64,000 nt of DNA from Gnetum montanum (GCA_015680685.1 MNCI01020297.1:649684-713683), one strand, 5' to 3'. Positions 1-12,089 are shown, counted from the stretch's first letter. Notes: generated by a model not told the origin, from the letters alone. Numbers and translations are program-made.

Positions 1-1400
1 TGATAGGTTGGAGATGGTTAATTTAATAATTTTAGTATAACTAATGCAGGAAACTTGGATCATGGGGTTATGAGTATTTTCGTTATTACATAAATTTAAT
101 ATCTTACACAAGTTGAAGTAACTTAGAATTAGAATTCGGTAGGAAATTGTTAGCTTAATGTCTTACGCAATCAAACCCAAAACAAATGAGGCTTAGGAGG
201 CGTTTGATGTTTACATTTACATATTGATGCTAAAAGTATGATTCACACAAATAGTAAAGAGGTGCTACTGAACAGAAAACGTGAAGTTCTAAATTAATTG
301 CAAAGAACAATTATCAAGTGTTGTTGGCTAACATTGACAGCCTTAACAAGGCAATATCCAAGCTATTGTTGCATGAGCAGACTACCTGGACTTCAGAAAA
401 CTTTCTTTCAGTTGGTCACATAAACGCTTGATTTTCGCTATATCAGTGAAAGTTTCAGCTGTGAAACATCATCATCATTCAAACATTATCCCAATCCGAA
501 AATTGCCAATTCAGGCTCGACCGTTCAAGCCACAACTTCTGTTAATATTTCACGATAAACTTTTCTTCATTTCAGTAATTTTACCATTGTAAAAGGATGC
601 CAAACGGAACACGAAATTGGCTGATCTTCCTAGCTGCGTGCACCGAAAAACAAGCCAAACATTTTGAAAGTGAGTTTGTTTTTTTTTTCTTTTTTTCTAT
701 TTATATTTTACAATATTCACATTTGTAGAAGCATGAAATCGTGATTCAGAATCGTTTCGTGTATTTGCAAATTTCTGTCATGAATCCCAAAAAACCGTGG
801 TGACTAAAACTACCATCAAAGTTGCCAAAACCTTTTGAGGAATCATGATTCATAATCCTGAACAAAAATCCCAAATATCCGATTCCAGGTAATTTTAATG
901 CCGTGGCCATTCGGATGAAGGATAGGTCTTTTTCATATTGACGGTCCCTACCACGAATGGCAACTTTACAACTGACCTGATTCACAACTTTTGAGCATTA
1001 TCTGACTCGTGCACGAAAGTTTCCTAACCTATCCGAGCATGCAATTTCAATTCATAACCCAATCGAAAAAGAAAAATCAATCAAGATAACTGAAACAATG
1101 ATGATGATGATGATGCTCCAACTTCATGATTAATTTGGGATGATGCAGCTACTCCACGATCGGGTGGGCAGCGTGTTTCTATAGAGGGAGAGAACCGAGG
1201 GTGGAATACTGGTGGGCCCACAGACGGGGAGCACATTGTACCCCTTCCCTTAAAAAGGTTTTTTATTATTATTACACGCTCGAGCGAGCAAAGTTCAATC
1301 TTCATTTATCCAAAAGAGTTAAGAATAAAAGGGTGGTTCTTTCAATGCAGGGAGGGAGGAAGAAGAAGGGTCGTTAACCGTATAAATGCTTAACGTCTTT
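1..1400. other. unassigned, relatively GC-rich non-repeat stretch
   Basis: No recognised coding region. The part from about 480 to 1,400 is less AT-rich than most of the window and shows none of the retroelement motifs seen elsewhere. On the minus strand there is a 74-codon open stretch (1,305-1,081) ending in a serine run encoded by a short trinucleotide repeat near 1,098-1,114. This could be the promoter or 5' leader of a low-copy gene read leftward, but no conserved domain supports that. Small open frames here are probably chance. Confidence 0.2.
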
Positions 1401-1554
1401 TTAAATGAGTGTGTTCAAGGTAGAACCTATTTCACAAGACACCATCATATGCTATAAAAACTACAGAGGAACATTGAGGTGTGTTAGTATCCTAACTTTT
1501 TTTTTTTAAATATCTATATTCAAGATACATAGTTAAATTGGAACTTTGTAACTC

Positions 1555-1740
1555 AATATTGTTTACTAAAAATAAACATGATTTAGAGTTTCTAAATCAA
1601 GGGTCTTACCACCAAGTTAGTACCTCATTGTTTGAGCTCTTAGCCTAATGGTAAGACTATTGGTTTCCAAATTCTAAATTTTGAGTTCAATTTTAGTATA
1701 TAGTAATAAGTTATAAAGTTCTAGTTAAGTTCTACAAAAT
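1555..1740. repeat. tRNA-derived SINE copies, head to head
   Basis: The plus-strand copy from about 1,627 has an A-box-like TAGCCTAATGG at 1,641-1,651 and a B-box-like GAGTTCAATTT at 1,683-1,693, followed by the family's body word AGTTATAAA at 1,709-1,717. A truncated copy on the minus strand abuts it at about 1,555-1,626 (tRNA-like head with GGTAAGACCCTTGA). Head, box spacing and body match the copies at 3.3, 46.2 and 51.7 kb. Derivation from a tRNA is inferred from the two Pol III boxes. Confidence 0.45.
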
Positions 1741-2049
1741 AGTAATCTAGTTTTGATTTCAACAACCCTTCCACCCCCTCTCCCTCAAACCGTTCTCACA
1801 AGCCAACATGAAGAATTATAAATAGAGGTATAGGGTTTCTTCAAGTATGACTCAAATGTGTAACCTTTTGCAAACCATGTCCAATAATGTATTAGCCACT
1901 CAAGATCACACAAATTATATCTATATTCCAATAAGCCACTCATAAAGATTGTTTACACTTAATTGGTATGAATTCATTCATGATCATTACAAAGTTTTTG
2001 CACAGCTAAAGATTTTACAAAATCATAAACTACACATGCAAAATTTTCA

Positions 2050-2515
2050 TTTCTAAGCAATGTTGTTTTGTAACAATGAGTTGTAATTATTATAATAAGT
2101 CCATTAATGAAAAGGCACATTGTAATTATTGGCATGTCTCTTGATGTAACATATGAGAGTTTGATCTAAGGTATTTATACCTAGTAACTAAAAATCATGC
2201 TATCATGGAGTTGTGGATCTAGTAAAAAGCTAGTAACAAGTACTAAGTGAAGTGGGACAAGAAGGTATTTGGCCACCCCTTTTGACTAGGTTTAGGTCTA
2301 ACAGTGGTAGTGCTGGCCTCTAAGGAATAGATGTTATAGGAAGACAAGCTCACAAAATCTCCAAGCATGACCTATAGACATTTATTCATTTCCAAATTCC
2401 TTATTAATAGTATTGCTTCTTTACTTCTTATGCTTTTTCCTTGTTATATTCTCTATGCATAATATCAAATATAACATACATTGGCATGACATCCCTAACA
2501 AAATGTCATAGCATA
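2050..2515 (+). repeat. LTR relic, same family as the 47/51 kb copia-like LTRs
   Basis: The order of words matches the LTR pair at 46,959-47,463 and 50,661-51,180: a TTGTAATTATTATAATAA-like start, GCATGTCTCTT, TTTATACCTAG, GGTCATGCTA-like words, then a terminal block with TGACATCC and GTCATA. No primer binding site follows the right end, so this is a solo LTR or an orphan 3' LTR. It is strongly diverged, and the left boundary is uncertain by tens of bases. Confidence 0.45.
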
Positions 2516-2665
2516 TCTTACTAAAGAATTATGTCCAAGTGAAAACTCCTTTACTTTATGTAACTTAAAGATGTAAGTACATGAATTTTATCAAATATAA
2601 CATACTTTGGCATGACATCCCTAACAAAATGTCATAGTATATCTTACCATAGAATTATGTCATAG
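2455..2665. repeat. two-copy direct repeat at the LTR end, period about 126 bp
   Basis: A block of about 75 bp beginning TATCAAATATAACATA occurs at 2,463-2,538 and again at 2,589-2,663 with few differences (for example ACATT against ACTTT). Similarity fades after AGAATTATGTC in both copies. The first copy overlaps the end of the LTR relic, so the duplication probably followed insertion. Confidence 0.7.
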
Positions 2666-3299
2666 TAAAAGGCTATCTTTAATTTAACACTTTTGATGTT
2701 GTAGTTTTGCATCATATTCGGGTGTGTGATCATGATTGTATTGATCATAGGAGGGTTCAGAAGAGGATGCTTTCACATACAAATTTTATCAATGACAAGA
2801 AATTTGTATGTTCATTTTACCAGAAAATCAATGCTTAAAGAATAAGAGTATTTACCATCTACAAGGACACCACGTAGAAGTAATCAATGTTTATTTGAAT
2901 ATAATATTTGCTTGTATCTTTATATTGTACTTTTCTAAATTCGTATTTTATCCTAAAATTTCTTTGTGTTTTGACTAACACTTATTAGGATTCTCAACTT
3001 TGGGTTGTGCACTTCATTTTTCCATCTCAGGTAACTTTTCTTTCAATATGTTACTTTACATTACCAACCTTCTTATTGAAGCTATTGGTTGGCTTTTGAT
3101 GGCAACCCTATATATTAAAAATATGTAATATATTAAATAGCCCTAGTTTGATGAGCAAGTGCATTCAATTCATATAGGTCATATGTAGATATAAAAAATA
3201 AAAAAATTTCTAAATATTACCATATTCAAGATATTATGAACCTTCAAGTAAAACCAAAATTTTTATTTACATCTTTGGATCTATCACACCAATTTCATA

Positions 3300-3425
3300 C
3301 TTCTTTTTTTTTGGAAAATTTTATTTAAATTTATAACTTTGTGTTATCTAATGGAATTGAACCTATATTTGAGGTTTATGAAGTCAAGACTCTTAGCTGA
3401 AGCTAATACCTCATTTTAGAGGTAA
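3300..3425 (-). repeat. tRNA-derived SINE, minus strand
   Basis: Read on the minus strand, an A-box-like TTAGCTTCAGCTAAGAG lies at 3,406-3,390, a B box GGTTCAATTCC at 3,363-3,353 and the body word AAGTTATAAATTT just after. The layout equals the SINE-like copies at 1.6, 46.2 and 51.7 kb. This is the best-kept B box of the family here. Confidence 0.5.
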
Positions 3426-4283
3426 CGACTTAATATCAACCAAGCTAGATGATTCCTTCATTATTTTCTTTTCCATTATGCATATCAAAGGTCAAATTAT
3501 TTTAGAGACCTAAGGGTCTTAATTAGATGAGAGGGAACTAATATTTCTTATATTAAAGCACTTACATCCTTTGAGTTGCACCAACATCACATGAACTTGA
3601 CACCTCTATGAATGATTATTGTGTTTCCAAACTTCTAGAATTGGAAAATCATCATTATCTTGCATTTCCCTTAATATACAATAACTTAAACTAAGTTATA
3701 AAGGTCAAAAAGCTTAACTAGATATATGATATGATTAATTGAAAAATACCTTGCAAAGGAAAGGAATCAAATCAGACCTTATTGATTAAGTTAGCCATTT
3801 AAATTATCAATAATGATAACAAATATTAGGTTCAAGTTATAAAGCATAAGTATCTATATAGATATGTGCCTCTATTTCATTTCCCTATCATTGTAAATGC
3901 TAGTGCATTTTGAATAAGAATAGATGTAATGAAGTTTTTGGTCTAGCATGAAATTCTAAGGCAAATTATACTCATTGTCAACAAAATGAATAAGGAAGTG
4001 AAATCATATAGAAGAAAGAAAACCTATAATAAAATATTGCTATTTTTATTAATAAATTAAGATGAAATTACCTTGTCATAAGTGAATATCTTAAGACTAT
4101 TTTTCATCATGATGACCAAAAGTATAAATTTGTATATAATAATCTAGACATTATAAATCATATTATGTTACATCACAATCAAGCTAGGACGATTTGGAAC
4201 AATTTTATAAAGTTTACAAATAATCATTTGCTAATGCCTTCCTCCATCAAAATGATGATTATTTTATGGTATGACCTTATAAG

Positions 4284-4445
4284 TCTATAAAATGGACAAT
4301 TTGGTTGTGCCTATTAGTAGCTATATGTTTTAAGTTACAGTTAGATTCCAACCATCAATTTTAATCTATAAAATGGAAATTTTGGTTTGCCTATTAGTAG
4401 CTATATATTTTAAGTCACAGTTAGATTTCAATCATCAATTTTTCA
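4284..4445. repeat. 81-bp tandem duplication, two copies
   Basis: The unit starts TCTATAAAATGGA at 4,284 and again at 4,365. Both copies run through CCTATTAGTAGCTATAT, TTTTAAGT, ACAGTTAGATT and CATCAATTTT with only a handful of differences. No coding frame or element boundary is visible around it. Confidence 0.8.
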
Positions 4446-4699
4446 AAGGTGGAGACATAACATCTCAAATTATGTGGCAACACTATCTTTTATAATGACA
4501 AGTGTGAATATTTGATAAATTGAATCTTTATATAGTATTCTTACGTACATCTTGATTTGCTACATTAATTCAAAAAGAACATATAAGAAAGAAATTGTAA
4601 TATTAATAGTTTCTTTTGCATTTTCTACAAATGAATTAGTGTCTTTCTTCCTTATTTATTTGATGCCATAGCAACATAAACATAGATGTATGTGCATGT

Positions 4700-4721
4700 T
4701 GTGTATGTGTGTGTGTGTGTT
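4700..4721. repeat. TG dinucleotide microsatellite
   Basis: A short run of alternating T and G, interrupted once by an A near its start. Only a simple sequence repeat is visible here. Confidence 0.8.
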
Positions 4722-5399
4722 TTGCACATTGGCCTATTTTACAACTTAATTGTACCTCTAGAGTATGGTGTATCACATAATGGAAGTAACTTTCCTCATT
4801 GAATTAGAAAAAAGGAAAAAGAAAAAAGAAAAACTGGTAAAGCTAAGAAAGACCACAAATGAATATATTGATCCAATTAATAGACACATTTTAATCATAG
4901 ACCATGCATTAAGATTAAAGATAGAAGGTGGTAAAGTTAATTTTCTAGCAATAAAATTCTAATCTATCATATAAGTATCTAATAAAGAACAACTAGAACC
5001 AAAACCTTTTGGTTATATGTACCTATGATATATAACCAACATCATACCTTGATAGAACTTTGGTAGAACAAGGAAATGTCTAAAGTACAACTCATATTTA
5101 ACATCTACTATAAAAAAATAAATAGATCTAATAGTTAAATTATACTTTTATTTGTCAATAAGAATATTTTCATAAAGTTGTTGAACTTGTTTTGAATTCA
5201 CTACTGTATTTTGATTATTTGAAAATTGTTGAACTTAAAAAGGGGTGTTGAACAAGTTCTAATAAAATAATAAAAAAAATTAAATGACAAAACAAATAAA
5301 ATCAAAATACAATGGAACAAGCTCATTGATATGCATTGTAAATGTTGCTACTTAAATTTTACTAAATACAAAATGTGATTTAGGATACTATGGTGGTAG

Positions 5400-6450
5400 A
5401 TCCTTAGATGTTATACCCTCCTTGCATAGTACTAATAAAGAAATTTCCAAGCTTGGTAGTCTTCAAGACTTCCATAAATCTCACAATGTTAAGACCAATG
5501 GTATTTATGAAAGAGAGATCAAAACCTCTCAAGGTAAAAGCACAAATGATTATGCATCAATTACAAACCCCTTAAGGCATTACAATAGAAAGTGAAGTTT
5601 TTTTCGTTAGAGAAGATCCAAAGCTCCTTAGAGAAAAAATGAACAAAATAGAAAATGTGTTGGAAATGATCTTACAAATCTAATCTACTCAATATGGAAA
5701 AAACACTTGGGCACAAAACAATTAGCCTTAGAAACAATGACTGCAAGATAAATAGAATAGATCAAGAGAGCATATGTATTTCAAAACCTTAGGAGAAGAG
5801 ATGTGTAGCTATCGTGAAGCTTATTAGAGAAAGCAATTAGCCCTTATCCAATATTCTAGCTTAGTGTATTTAGATGAGAAGCTTGTGTAGCTGTAACCAA
5901 ATCAAAATGTCAGACTAAGTAGTGTATGGAATTGGGCAAGGTTATAGCTTTTATAGCCCATCCTTCCTAAACTTTCATTTGTGACTTCCAGTTGAACTAA
6001 AGTGGAAAGATGGCTTGAAATGGTTTTTTTAATTTTACCCCAACAACTATCCTAGACATTGCATTCAAAGATTGGATGTCCACTCTAGCCTTAAGTGGGC
6101 TATCTTAGAAGGAGGTACTTATCCACCCTACAACATTCCTAGCCTCTACCTAGGATGGACATCCACCTTGGATTATAAAAGTTCATCTAAGAATTTTTAA
6201 GCCTATAGTGGAATCTATATGATTAAGCATGGATGTCCATCCTACATCTCATGTTGAAGGAATTGAAATCTTGGCCTCTTTTAAATCCATCTTACTTGGA
6301 ACGTAAGATTCTAGTATGATCCTAAACTGACTTCCAACTTCTCATTCTTGGCATGAACATAGCAATATCTTTGTATCAAGGTAGGTATATTTGAAGGAAA
6401 TATTTGAAAAGGATTATGTTACAAGTGGTTTTCTAGTTGTTCCTCAAATC
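5400..6450 (-). repeat. candidate LTR relic, minus orientation, with palindrome-rich U3
   Basis: On the minus strand a TATA-like GGGCTATAAAAGC lies at 5,959-5,947. Upstream of it (6,070-6,240 in plus coordinates) the near-palindrome GGATGTCCA or its complement recurs at least three times: TTGGATGTCCAC, GATGGACATCCAC and CATGGATGTCCATCC. The arrangement mirrors the U3 blocks of the gypsy LTRs elsewhere in the window. Termini, partner LTR and target duplication were not found, so this remains a candidate. Confidence 0.3.
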
Positions 6451-7040
6451 CTACACACATCCACAAAGAAAAACACATATTTCTCCATTTTCAAGTTTTG
6501 ATATATGAAATACCTAAACATGGGATTTATCTAAATTCTCAATATTCTACTTTAATCATACCTTTTCTTCATAATAACATCATTGGTGAGGAGTTTTGAA
6601 TAGAAACCACATGACTTTATCTATTGCTAGGAAATATAGATAACATAATACTTTTGTTGAACTTAAGTAAAACATAATAGTGTGTTAAATCAATATACCC
6701 ATCAAAATCAATCCTATTATTGGAAATAGTGTGAATTTTTAATCCATTACAACACCATTAGCATGAAGACATTAAAAAGAATGAATAAAATTCTTATATC
6801 ATGTAGACGTTAGTTAGACAACTAATATTTTTTGTAACTAGGATACAAAGCCATGTAAAAATATGATTTCTTATTTTTCTTTTCTTTTGGCCGAAGACCA
6901 AAAGTATTCTCAAATATTTTTTAATTAGTCATGGATAGCTTAGAAGGAGAAAAGCCCAAAAATCTAAAGTCACCTCATTATGTTAGTCCATTAATGGGAT
7001 ATGCCTTCCCTCATGTGAATAGACTAGCCCCATGGCCAAG

Positions 7041-8682
7041 CCTATAAATATTGGTGTAATTTCTTATTTTAGTAACAAAAATATTATCATTAAAACTTTG
7101 CCAAAATTTTTTCTCATCTCATAACAGCAATAAAAAATTTTCTCTCTCTCATGTGATAGTATTTGTAGCCTAATGTGTGCTTTCCTCATATCATTTTTAT
7201 TCTTCATATCATTTTAAGAGCTAGATTTATTTTTCAAGTTGTTGTTAAGTCATGTAGTATGTCAGGTCATGCCTCCAAGTCTCCATGTAATGTGTCACAT
7301 GACACAATTTTGTATTTCAAAAATGAGAGGGAAGGAGAAGTCAAAGTAAATTTAAATATGGATCCTCCAATATCACATGTCATGAATCTCATCATTTGGA
7401 CCATCTAAAACCTCATGAAGTCATCTCTCTTATGTTGGAACCACATAAAGTACATAGATAGAACATCCACATGAGTTGAAACTATAAGTCTCAACTCGTA
7501 ATTTAGATGATGATTAGGTAAATCATTTGTAACCATGTATAGAGTTGAGTATGCTCCTAAGCACACCCTCACTTTTCTTTTTATTCCATGTATGGGTTCT
7601 CCTCAAACATAAGACATTTTAAGAAAATTTCATCAATGTGAGATTGAAGTTTGAAGAAATAGAAAAATAGAAGTGTTTATCTCCATATCATTATCTCATA
7701 TCTCCTCTTAGAAAAATTATCTATTTCAATTGCATTCCACTATATCATTATTATTCTTTTTTTTAACCTTGTTTCAATTTCATATCATCTCCATTATCAT
7801 TCATGAAAAGAAAGCATAAGAAGATCTTGCTTAGAGATTAATCTTTGTTATTACACTTTGTGGATTTATTGTGGATGTAGGTTAGAAAAAATTTCAAGTT
7901 AAAAGAAGGGTTTCTTGGCCAACCAATGGCCCATTGGAGCTCAAGAGAATAATTTATACTAAATATATAAATCATCTCTAAAAATGGTATCAAGGCCTCT
8001 AATACTTACTCATTTTAAGTACTCTCACTACTATTAGGTTAATATTAGAGCCCTATGCCCACACAACATAGTCCATAATCATTTTTAACATCATTTTTGT
8101 GTTGATTCTGGTGCCCCTATTAAACCACAAGTTGAGCACAACTTGTAGCTGACTCAAATATATGCCACAACCTTACCACAACTTGTGGTGTTACAAAGAA
8201 GAAAATGCCAATATTTTGGCATACCATGACTTCACCATGAGTCATGGTACTACAACATGAGTTAGTCATGATCCATGATTTAGATAGAAATTGAAGAGAA
8301 TATAGGAGGAAAAATTTGACATATTTATTGTCAATCATGACCCATGGTTAGACCTTCATGATTGCACCATGATTTATTGTTAACATTCCATGAGTACTCC
8401 ACAATCAATGGTTAGACCTCCATAACCACATCACAAGTCATGGTCAACATTTCATGAGTTCTTCATAACCCGTGGTCATTATCCCCAACTCTAAGACATA
8501 CCACAACTTAACCAGGACTTGTGGTCTTAAACCATAACCTCACCAAGACTCATGGTCTATAATACCATGAGTAAGCTACCACTCATGATCCTAGTTATGG
8601 TTAATTTTTAAGATGAATTTGGAGGCCTAGTCATAAGTTTCAAAGAGAAAAAAGGAACCTTATCCCACTATCACCTTTAACA
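7041..8682 (+). repeat. probable 5' LTR / leader of a Ty1/copia relic
   Basis: CCTATAAATA at 7,041-7,050 is a good TATA box, with no gene after it. The right end is set by AACA at 8,679-8,682, followed after two bases by TGGTATCAGACC, a match to the initiator-tRNA-Met primer site of plant copia elements. The copia gag starts about 50 bases further on. A second, weaker primer-site look-alike (TGGTATCAAGGCC) lies at 7,985-7,997, so two overlapping LTRs are possible. The left boundary is not determined. Confidence 0.4.
8120..8600. repeat. array of short near-palindromes (ACCAYRA-N-TYRTGGT type)
   Basis: ACCACAACTTGTGGT (8,175-8,189) and ACCATGAGTCATGGT (8,234-8,248) are perfect 7+1+7 palindromes. 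Decayed versions follow at irregular 40-70 bp steps: CATGACCCATGGT, CCACAATCAATGGT, ACAAGTCATGGT, ACCAGGACTTGTGGT and ACCAAGACTCATGGT. The array lies just upstream of the copia primer site. The words alternate between a CACAA and a CATGA arm. It is not a CRISPR: spacers are not unique and repeats are only about 15 bp. Confidence 0.7.
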
Positions 8683-8684
8683 TT

Positions 8685-8696
8685 TGGTATCAGACC
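8685..8696 (+). other. primer binding site, initiator tRNA-Met type
   Basis: TGGTATCAGACC is one base away from the standard plant copia site TGGTATCAGAGC. It lies two bases after a CA that can end an LTR and about 50 bases before gag, which is the normal order. Confidence 0.6.
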
Positions 8697-8734
8697 TTGT
8701 TATTTAGCTTTAAGAATATAAAAAAAAGTGTCAA

Positions 8735-11190
8735 AGTGTTCCATCTTCTTTGATGGAAAGAAGAATTTCAACTATGAAGCATGTTGATGAAGAGCTTGTT
8801 TGAGCTTGATGAATGTCTTGAAGTAATGAAAAATAACTTTAATGAGGTTGACATCTCTCTCCTCAACCAAGATCAATTGAGGAAGAAAACTGAAGATAAG
8901 AAGAAGAATACATTTATCAAGATGATCATGTGTAGCTCTTTGAATGAGAGCATTGGGGGAAAGATAATTAATAAAGAATATGACAAGGATTTTTTAGATG
9001 TACATGTGCAAGAATATCATGGCACAAGTGAGGTGATGTAAGTTAAGAAATTGAAGAAAAGGACTAAATTTAAAAACTTTCACATGATAAGAGGTGAGTT
9101 TATTGATTCTTTATTTGAAAGAATGTATAATATTAAAACATCACAAGAAATTTTCTTGTTATAGAAAATTTTCATCATGTAGCTTTTACCCATGAAAAGC
9201 AAGGTAAAACTTCATTGTAAATGTAAAGATTGTAATCCACGGTGGAAAATTTCACATACTTTATACTTTTTGGGTTGAAAAATAGCTCATAAGTCATCAA
9301 AGCTTCATTCCCCAAGTAAAAGAATTCACCAAGTAAAATGCCTTTTGGAATGCCAAAAAAGGAAATTTGATGGGTTTTATGGGGGTAATACATTTTTCTA
9401 CATTGGAAACACTTGTAGGGTGGTAGATCTCACCTACCCCTGCTGTGGAGAGGTGGGGGGTTTTCCCTCATCTTGGAAACTTTCCCTCTCAGCATGGAGA
9501 TTACATGCTCAACTTGGAATCATTCCTCCCTTAGCATGGAAGATTCCCCACCAACATGGGGACTCCATCCCCAGTGTGAAAAATTGCATCCCCCTAGTGT
9601 GGAAGCCACAATTACCAAATTTCAAAATTTGATGCACACCAACATTGACTAGCAACTTCAACAAGCATGGTGGAGAGCTCAGTGTTAAAGATTCATCTCC
9701 AACATGGAAAGTGTGTCCCTGTTACTATTTATAGCAAATAGAATGGCCATGGGGGAAGGCACTTACTATATATGGTAACCCTCCAAATTTGGACACCCAT
9801 ATCACATGAATGAGGTAGAAATTTGTAAAGGCTTGGCAGCCTAAGTACAACCATTTTGCAGCACCATTCATATCTTAAGATCTATAAAAAAATAGCCCCA
9901 TACACCATTTACAGGTTCCACATGTTTGGCACTTAAATACATTGAGCATACATACATTTCCCAAATAATAATTCTACACTTGGGACATTTTCAAGCACTC
10001 AAGGGCTCTTACAATCTCCCACATTTGCATTCTCTTAAACCCCAACATGGAATCATTATCACCTTGAGATTTATGGATTTTTTATATCAATGCTACACTT
10101 CTGGGATTCCAAAACCTCAACATGGAGCAATATGGCATCCAATGTTTCCACTTTCCTCACCCTCCATTATAGCCAACACTGCAAATTTCGAGTAGTAGTA
10201 TAGGAGGTTTGATAACATCAGGAGTGGTAGGACATCCAACTTGTGGAGTTGACTACATTGACTTTAACAAACCTTGAATGCCCATCCAAGTGAATCCCCT
10301 TGATGCCCATTCAATCGTAATTTGTATATATTTCTCTAAATTATTCTTTATTTTTATCAATAAAGTTTTATGTTTTGGGTTTTTTGTGTAAGATATATTT
10401 GTTTATTTTTTGTGCATTATTTAGGTCTATTATTTGTTTCAACATTTTAGTTCTTGCACTACCATGTTTTGCACTTCCTAAGTCCTTGGTTGATCTGTTG
10501 GACTTTCCAAGGAACCTTAGATCCCACATTTTAGTTGAGGCCCTAAGGATCTGACGTTGAGGATTATTGTGCACTAGATCCATTGATCTTTATTCAAATA
10601 ATCAATTTTCTAGTTGTAACAAATATCATTAAGAAATTAGGTGCATTTCAAGATAGTTATAGTGAGGATCAAAAACTCTAAAATATCATCGAAATTCTCT
10701 TCAATCATCCAAAGAAAAAGCCTACCATTTTAACCCTCATTGGCATAAGAAATCTCAAAACCCTCACCAATGATAAGCTTATTTTTGGTATGAGAGTCCT
10801 TGATGAGTTGGAGTTGAAGGGAAACCAAAAATAGGCCTTCTATTCAAGTGAATTCTAGAGGTAGAGAAGAAAAAATAAGAGGTAGGGGAAGATGGAGATA
10901 AAATATATACCAAATTTAGCCACCATTCAAAACAAATAAATTTCAAAACAACTCTTCACAAAGAGGAGAAAGAGGAAGAGGCTTCCAAAGATATGGAAGA
11001 ACATCATCTCAGGAAAGAAAAAGGTAATAACAAATTAAAATAAGAGCAAATTAAAATGATGTATCAATTTCAAGAAATATTGACACCTTGAGAAGCATTC
11101 TTTGTATAAGGTAGGCTTCTAAATCCCTTTTCTCAATGATGGTAATTCAAAAGTAGAAGATGATTGTGGTTCCATTTCTAGCAAGCTATT
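8735..11190 (+). pseudogene. Ty1/copia gag, split by an insertion
   Basis: Gag forms the nucleocapsid of copia elements. The N-terminal half (about 8,735-9,133) has the family order: FDGKKNFNY (the usual F.G.NF.YW start), a helical stretch ending LNESIGGKI, then VKKLKKRTKFKNF, comparable to the family's V.LQTLRREFE. The C-terminal half resumes at 10,622 with IKKLGAFQDSYSEDQK and continues through a glycine/arginine-rich segment to a zinc knuckle at about 11,056-11,098. There the CX2CX4HX4C pattern is recognisable, but the second and last cysteines have become Phe and Ser and the glycine codon has become a stop. Several stops and at least one frameshift (near 8,780) make it dead. A roughly 1.49-kb insertion separates the halves, and gypsy element D cuts off the rest at 11,191. 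Confidence 0.65.
9134..10621 (+). mobile_element. solo-LTR-like insertion inside the copia gag
   Basis: Gag similarity stops after AATAT at 9,129-9,133 and resumes at AATAT, 10,622-10,626, giving a candidate 5-bp target duplication. The insert ends TGTAACA, a normal LTR end. Its start, TAAAACATCAC, would need one G-to-A change to give TG. Inside lie a series of CATGG words (CAGCATGGAG, TTAGCATGGAAG, CCAACATGGGG, AACATGGAAA; 9,490-9,720), TATA-like sequences at 9,738-9,771 and an ATCAATAAAG polyadenylation-like signal near 10,357. No gag or pol is present, so a solo LTR fits best. No second copy exists here to test the ends. Confidence 0.4.
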
Positions 11191-12089
11191 TAGTGAGTAG
11201 TAGGTATCCCCTAAGCCCAATTATACAAATCACAAGCATTCAATAGTGATCTAGTTGAATTCTATAGACTTAGTTATCTAAGTGGCTAATATTTCTAGTA
11301 GTGAATCATGGAATTTTGAGTTGTTATATTTTTAATCCACACTTATGTCTAGTTGTATGTATGGTTAACTATGGTTAAGGCATAAGATATTTATTTTAAT
11401 AATTAATTTATTATTTCTTTCCTAATGGCTAGATTACCAAATATGGATTTAATAATTGAATTGACTAAATAATTTAGTATTTCATTCACTAGCTATCCTA
11501 ATGTGAGGTATCTATTCCCATTTATTGTACATATCCTAAATAGCTATTAATGTCAATTAGTTACCAAGTGTTTACTATGGGGTGTACCAAATATTCACTA
11601 CTAGGATTACTAGGCATTAATAGATTATGCTTAAAATGGTTGTACTCACATTGCTTATGAATGACAATATTAATTACTTAATTAAGGAAAATAATGGAAA
11701 AGTGCATAAAAGTAAGATTAAACTAGTCTAAGTACTACAATGGATGTAGGAAATCTCAATTTTATTACCATCCATGCTAATGCATTTAGGTACATAGACA
11801 CTCAAATAAAATGCCATACAATCTCATAGATCCATACTACAAGCACTTAGAGGAAAGTATTCTAACTTTGAAATAAAGTAACTACAAGAATTTGGCTAAC
11901 TCTATGACTAAAAGGTGTCATAAATTTGATTTATGGATGAATTTATATAGGTAATGATTGTGTTAGCATTGATGTATTTACATTAATTCATCCTAGCATG
12001 TGTTGATGAGGATACATCAATAGGAATACATTAATGGGCTATTTCAATGGGGCTGCATTAATGCAGCCTATCTTATTGATGTTTCATCA
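11191..12089 (-). repeat. 3' LTR of element D
   Basis: The inner end (U5 side, 11,191) reads TAGTGAGTAG, aligning with TGATGAGTGG of the other gypsy LTRs. The following words (CCCCTAAGCCCAATTATACA, CAAGCATTCA) match the LTRs at 44.4, 55.5 and 63.4 kb. On the minus strand the LTR begins TGATGAAACATC at 12,089, preceded by a decayed purine tract. U3 is rich in CATTRATG and ATCAATAGG words, with a TATA-like CTATATAAAT at 11,951-11,942. Length is 899 bp, close to the 871-892 bp of element A. Confidence 0.65.

Noticed and set aside
8120-8600. Possible CRISPR-like array
   Set aside because: Repeats are about 15-bp palindromes with irregular spacing and unrelated to any cas gene; the context is a plant retroelement.
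9345-9632. 95-codon open frame with many Trp/Pro/Ser
   Set aside because: It arises from the repeated CATGG-type words of a U3-like region. No start context, no homologous frame in a sister copy and no domain.
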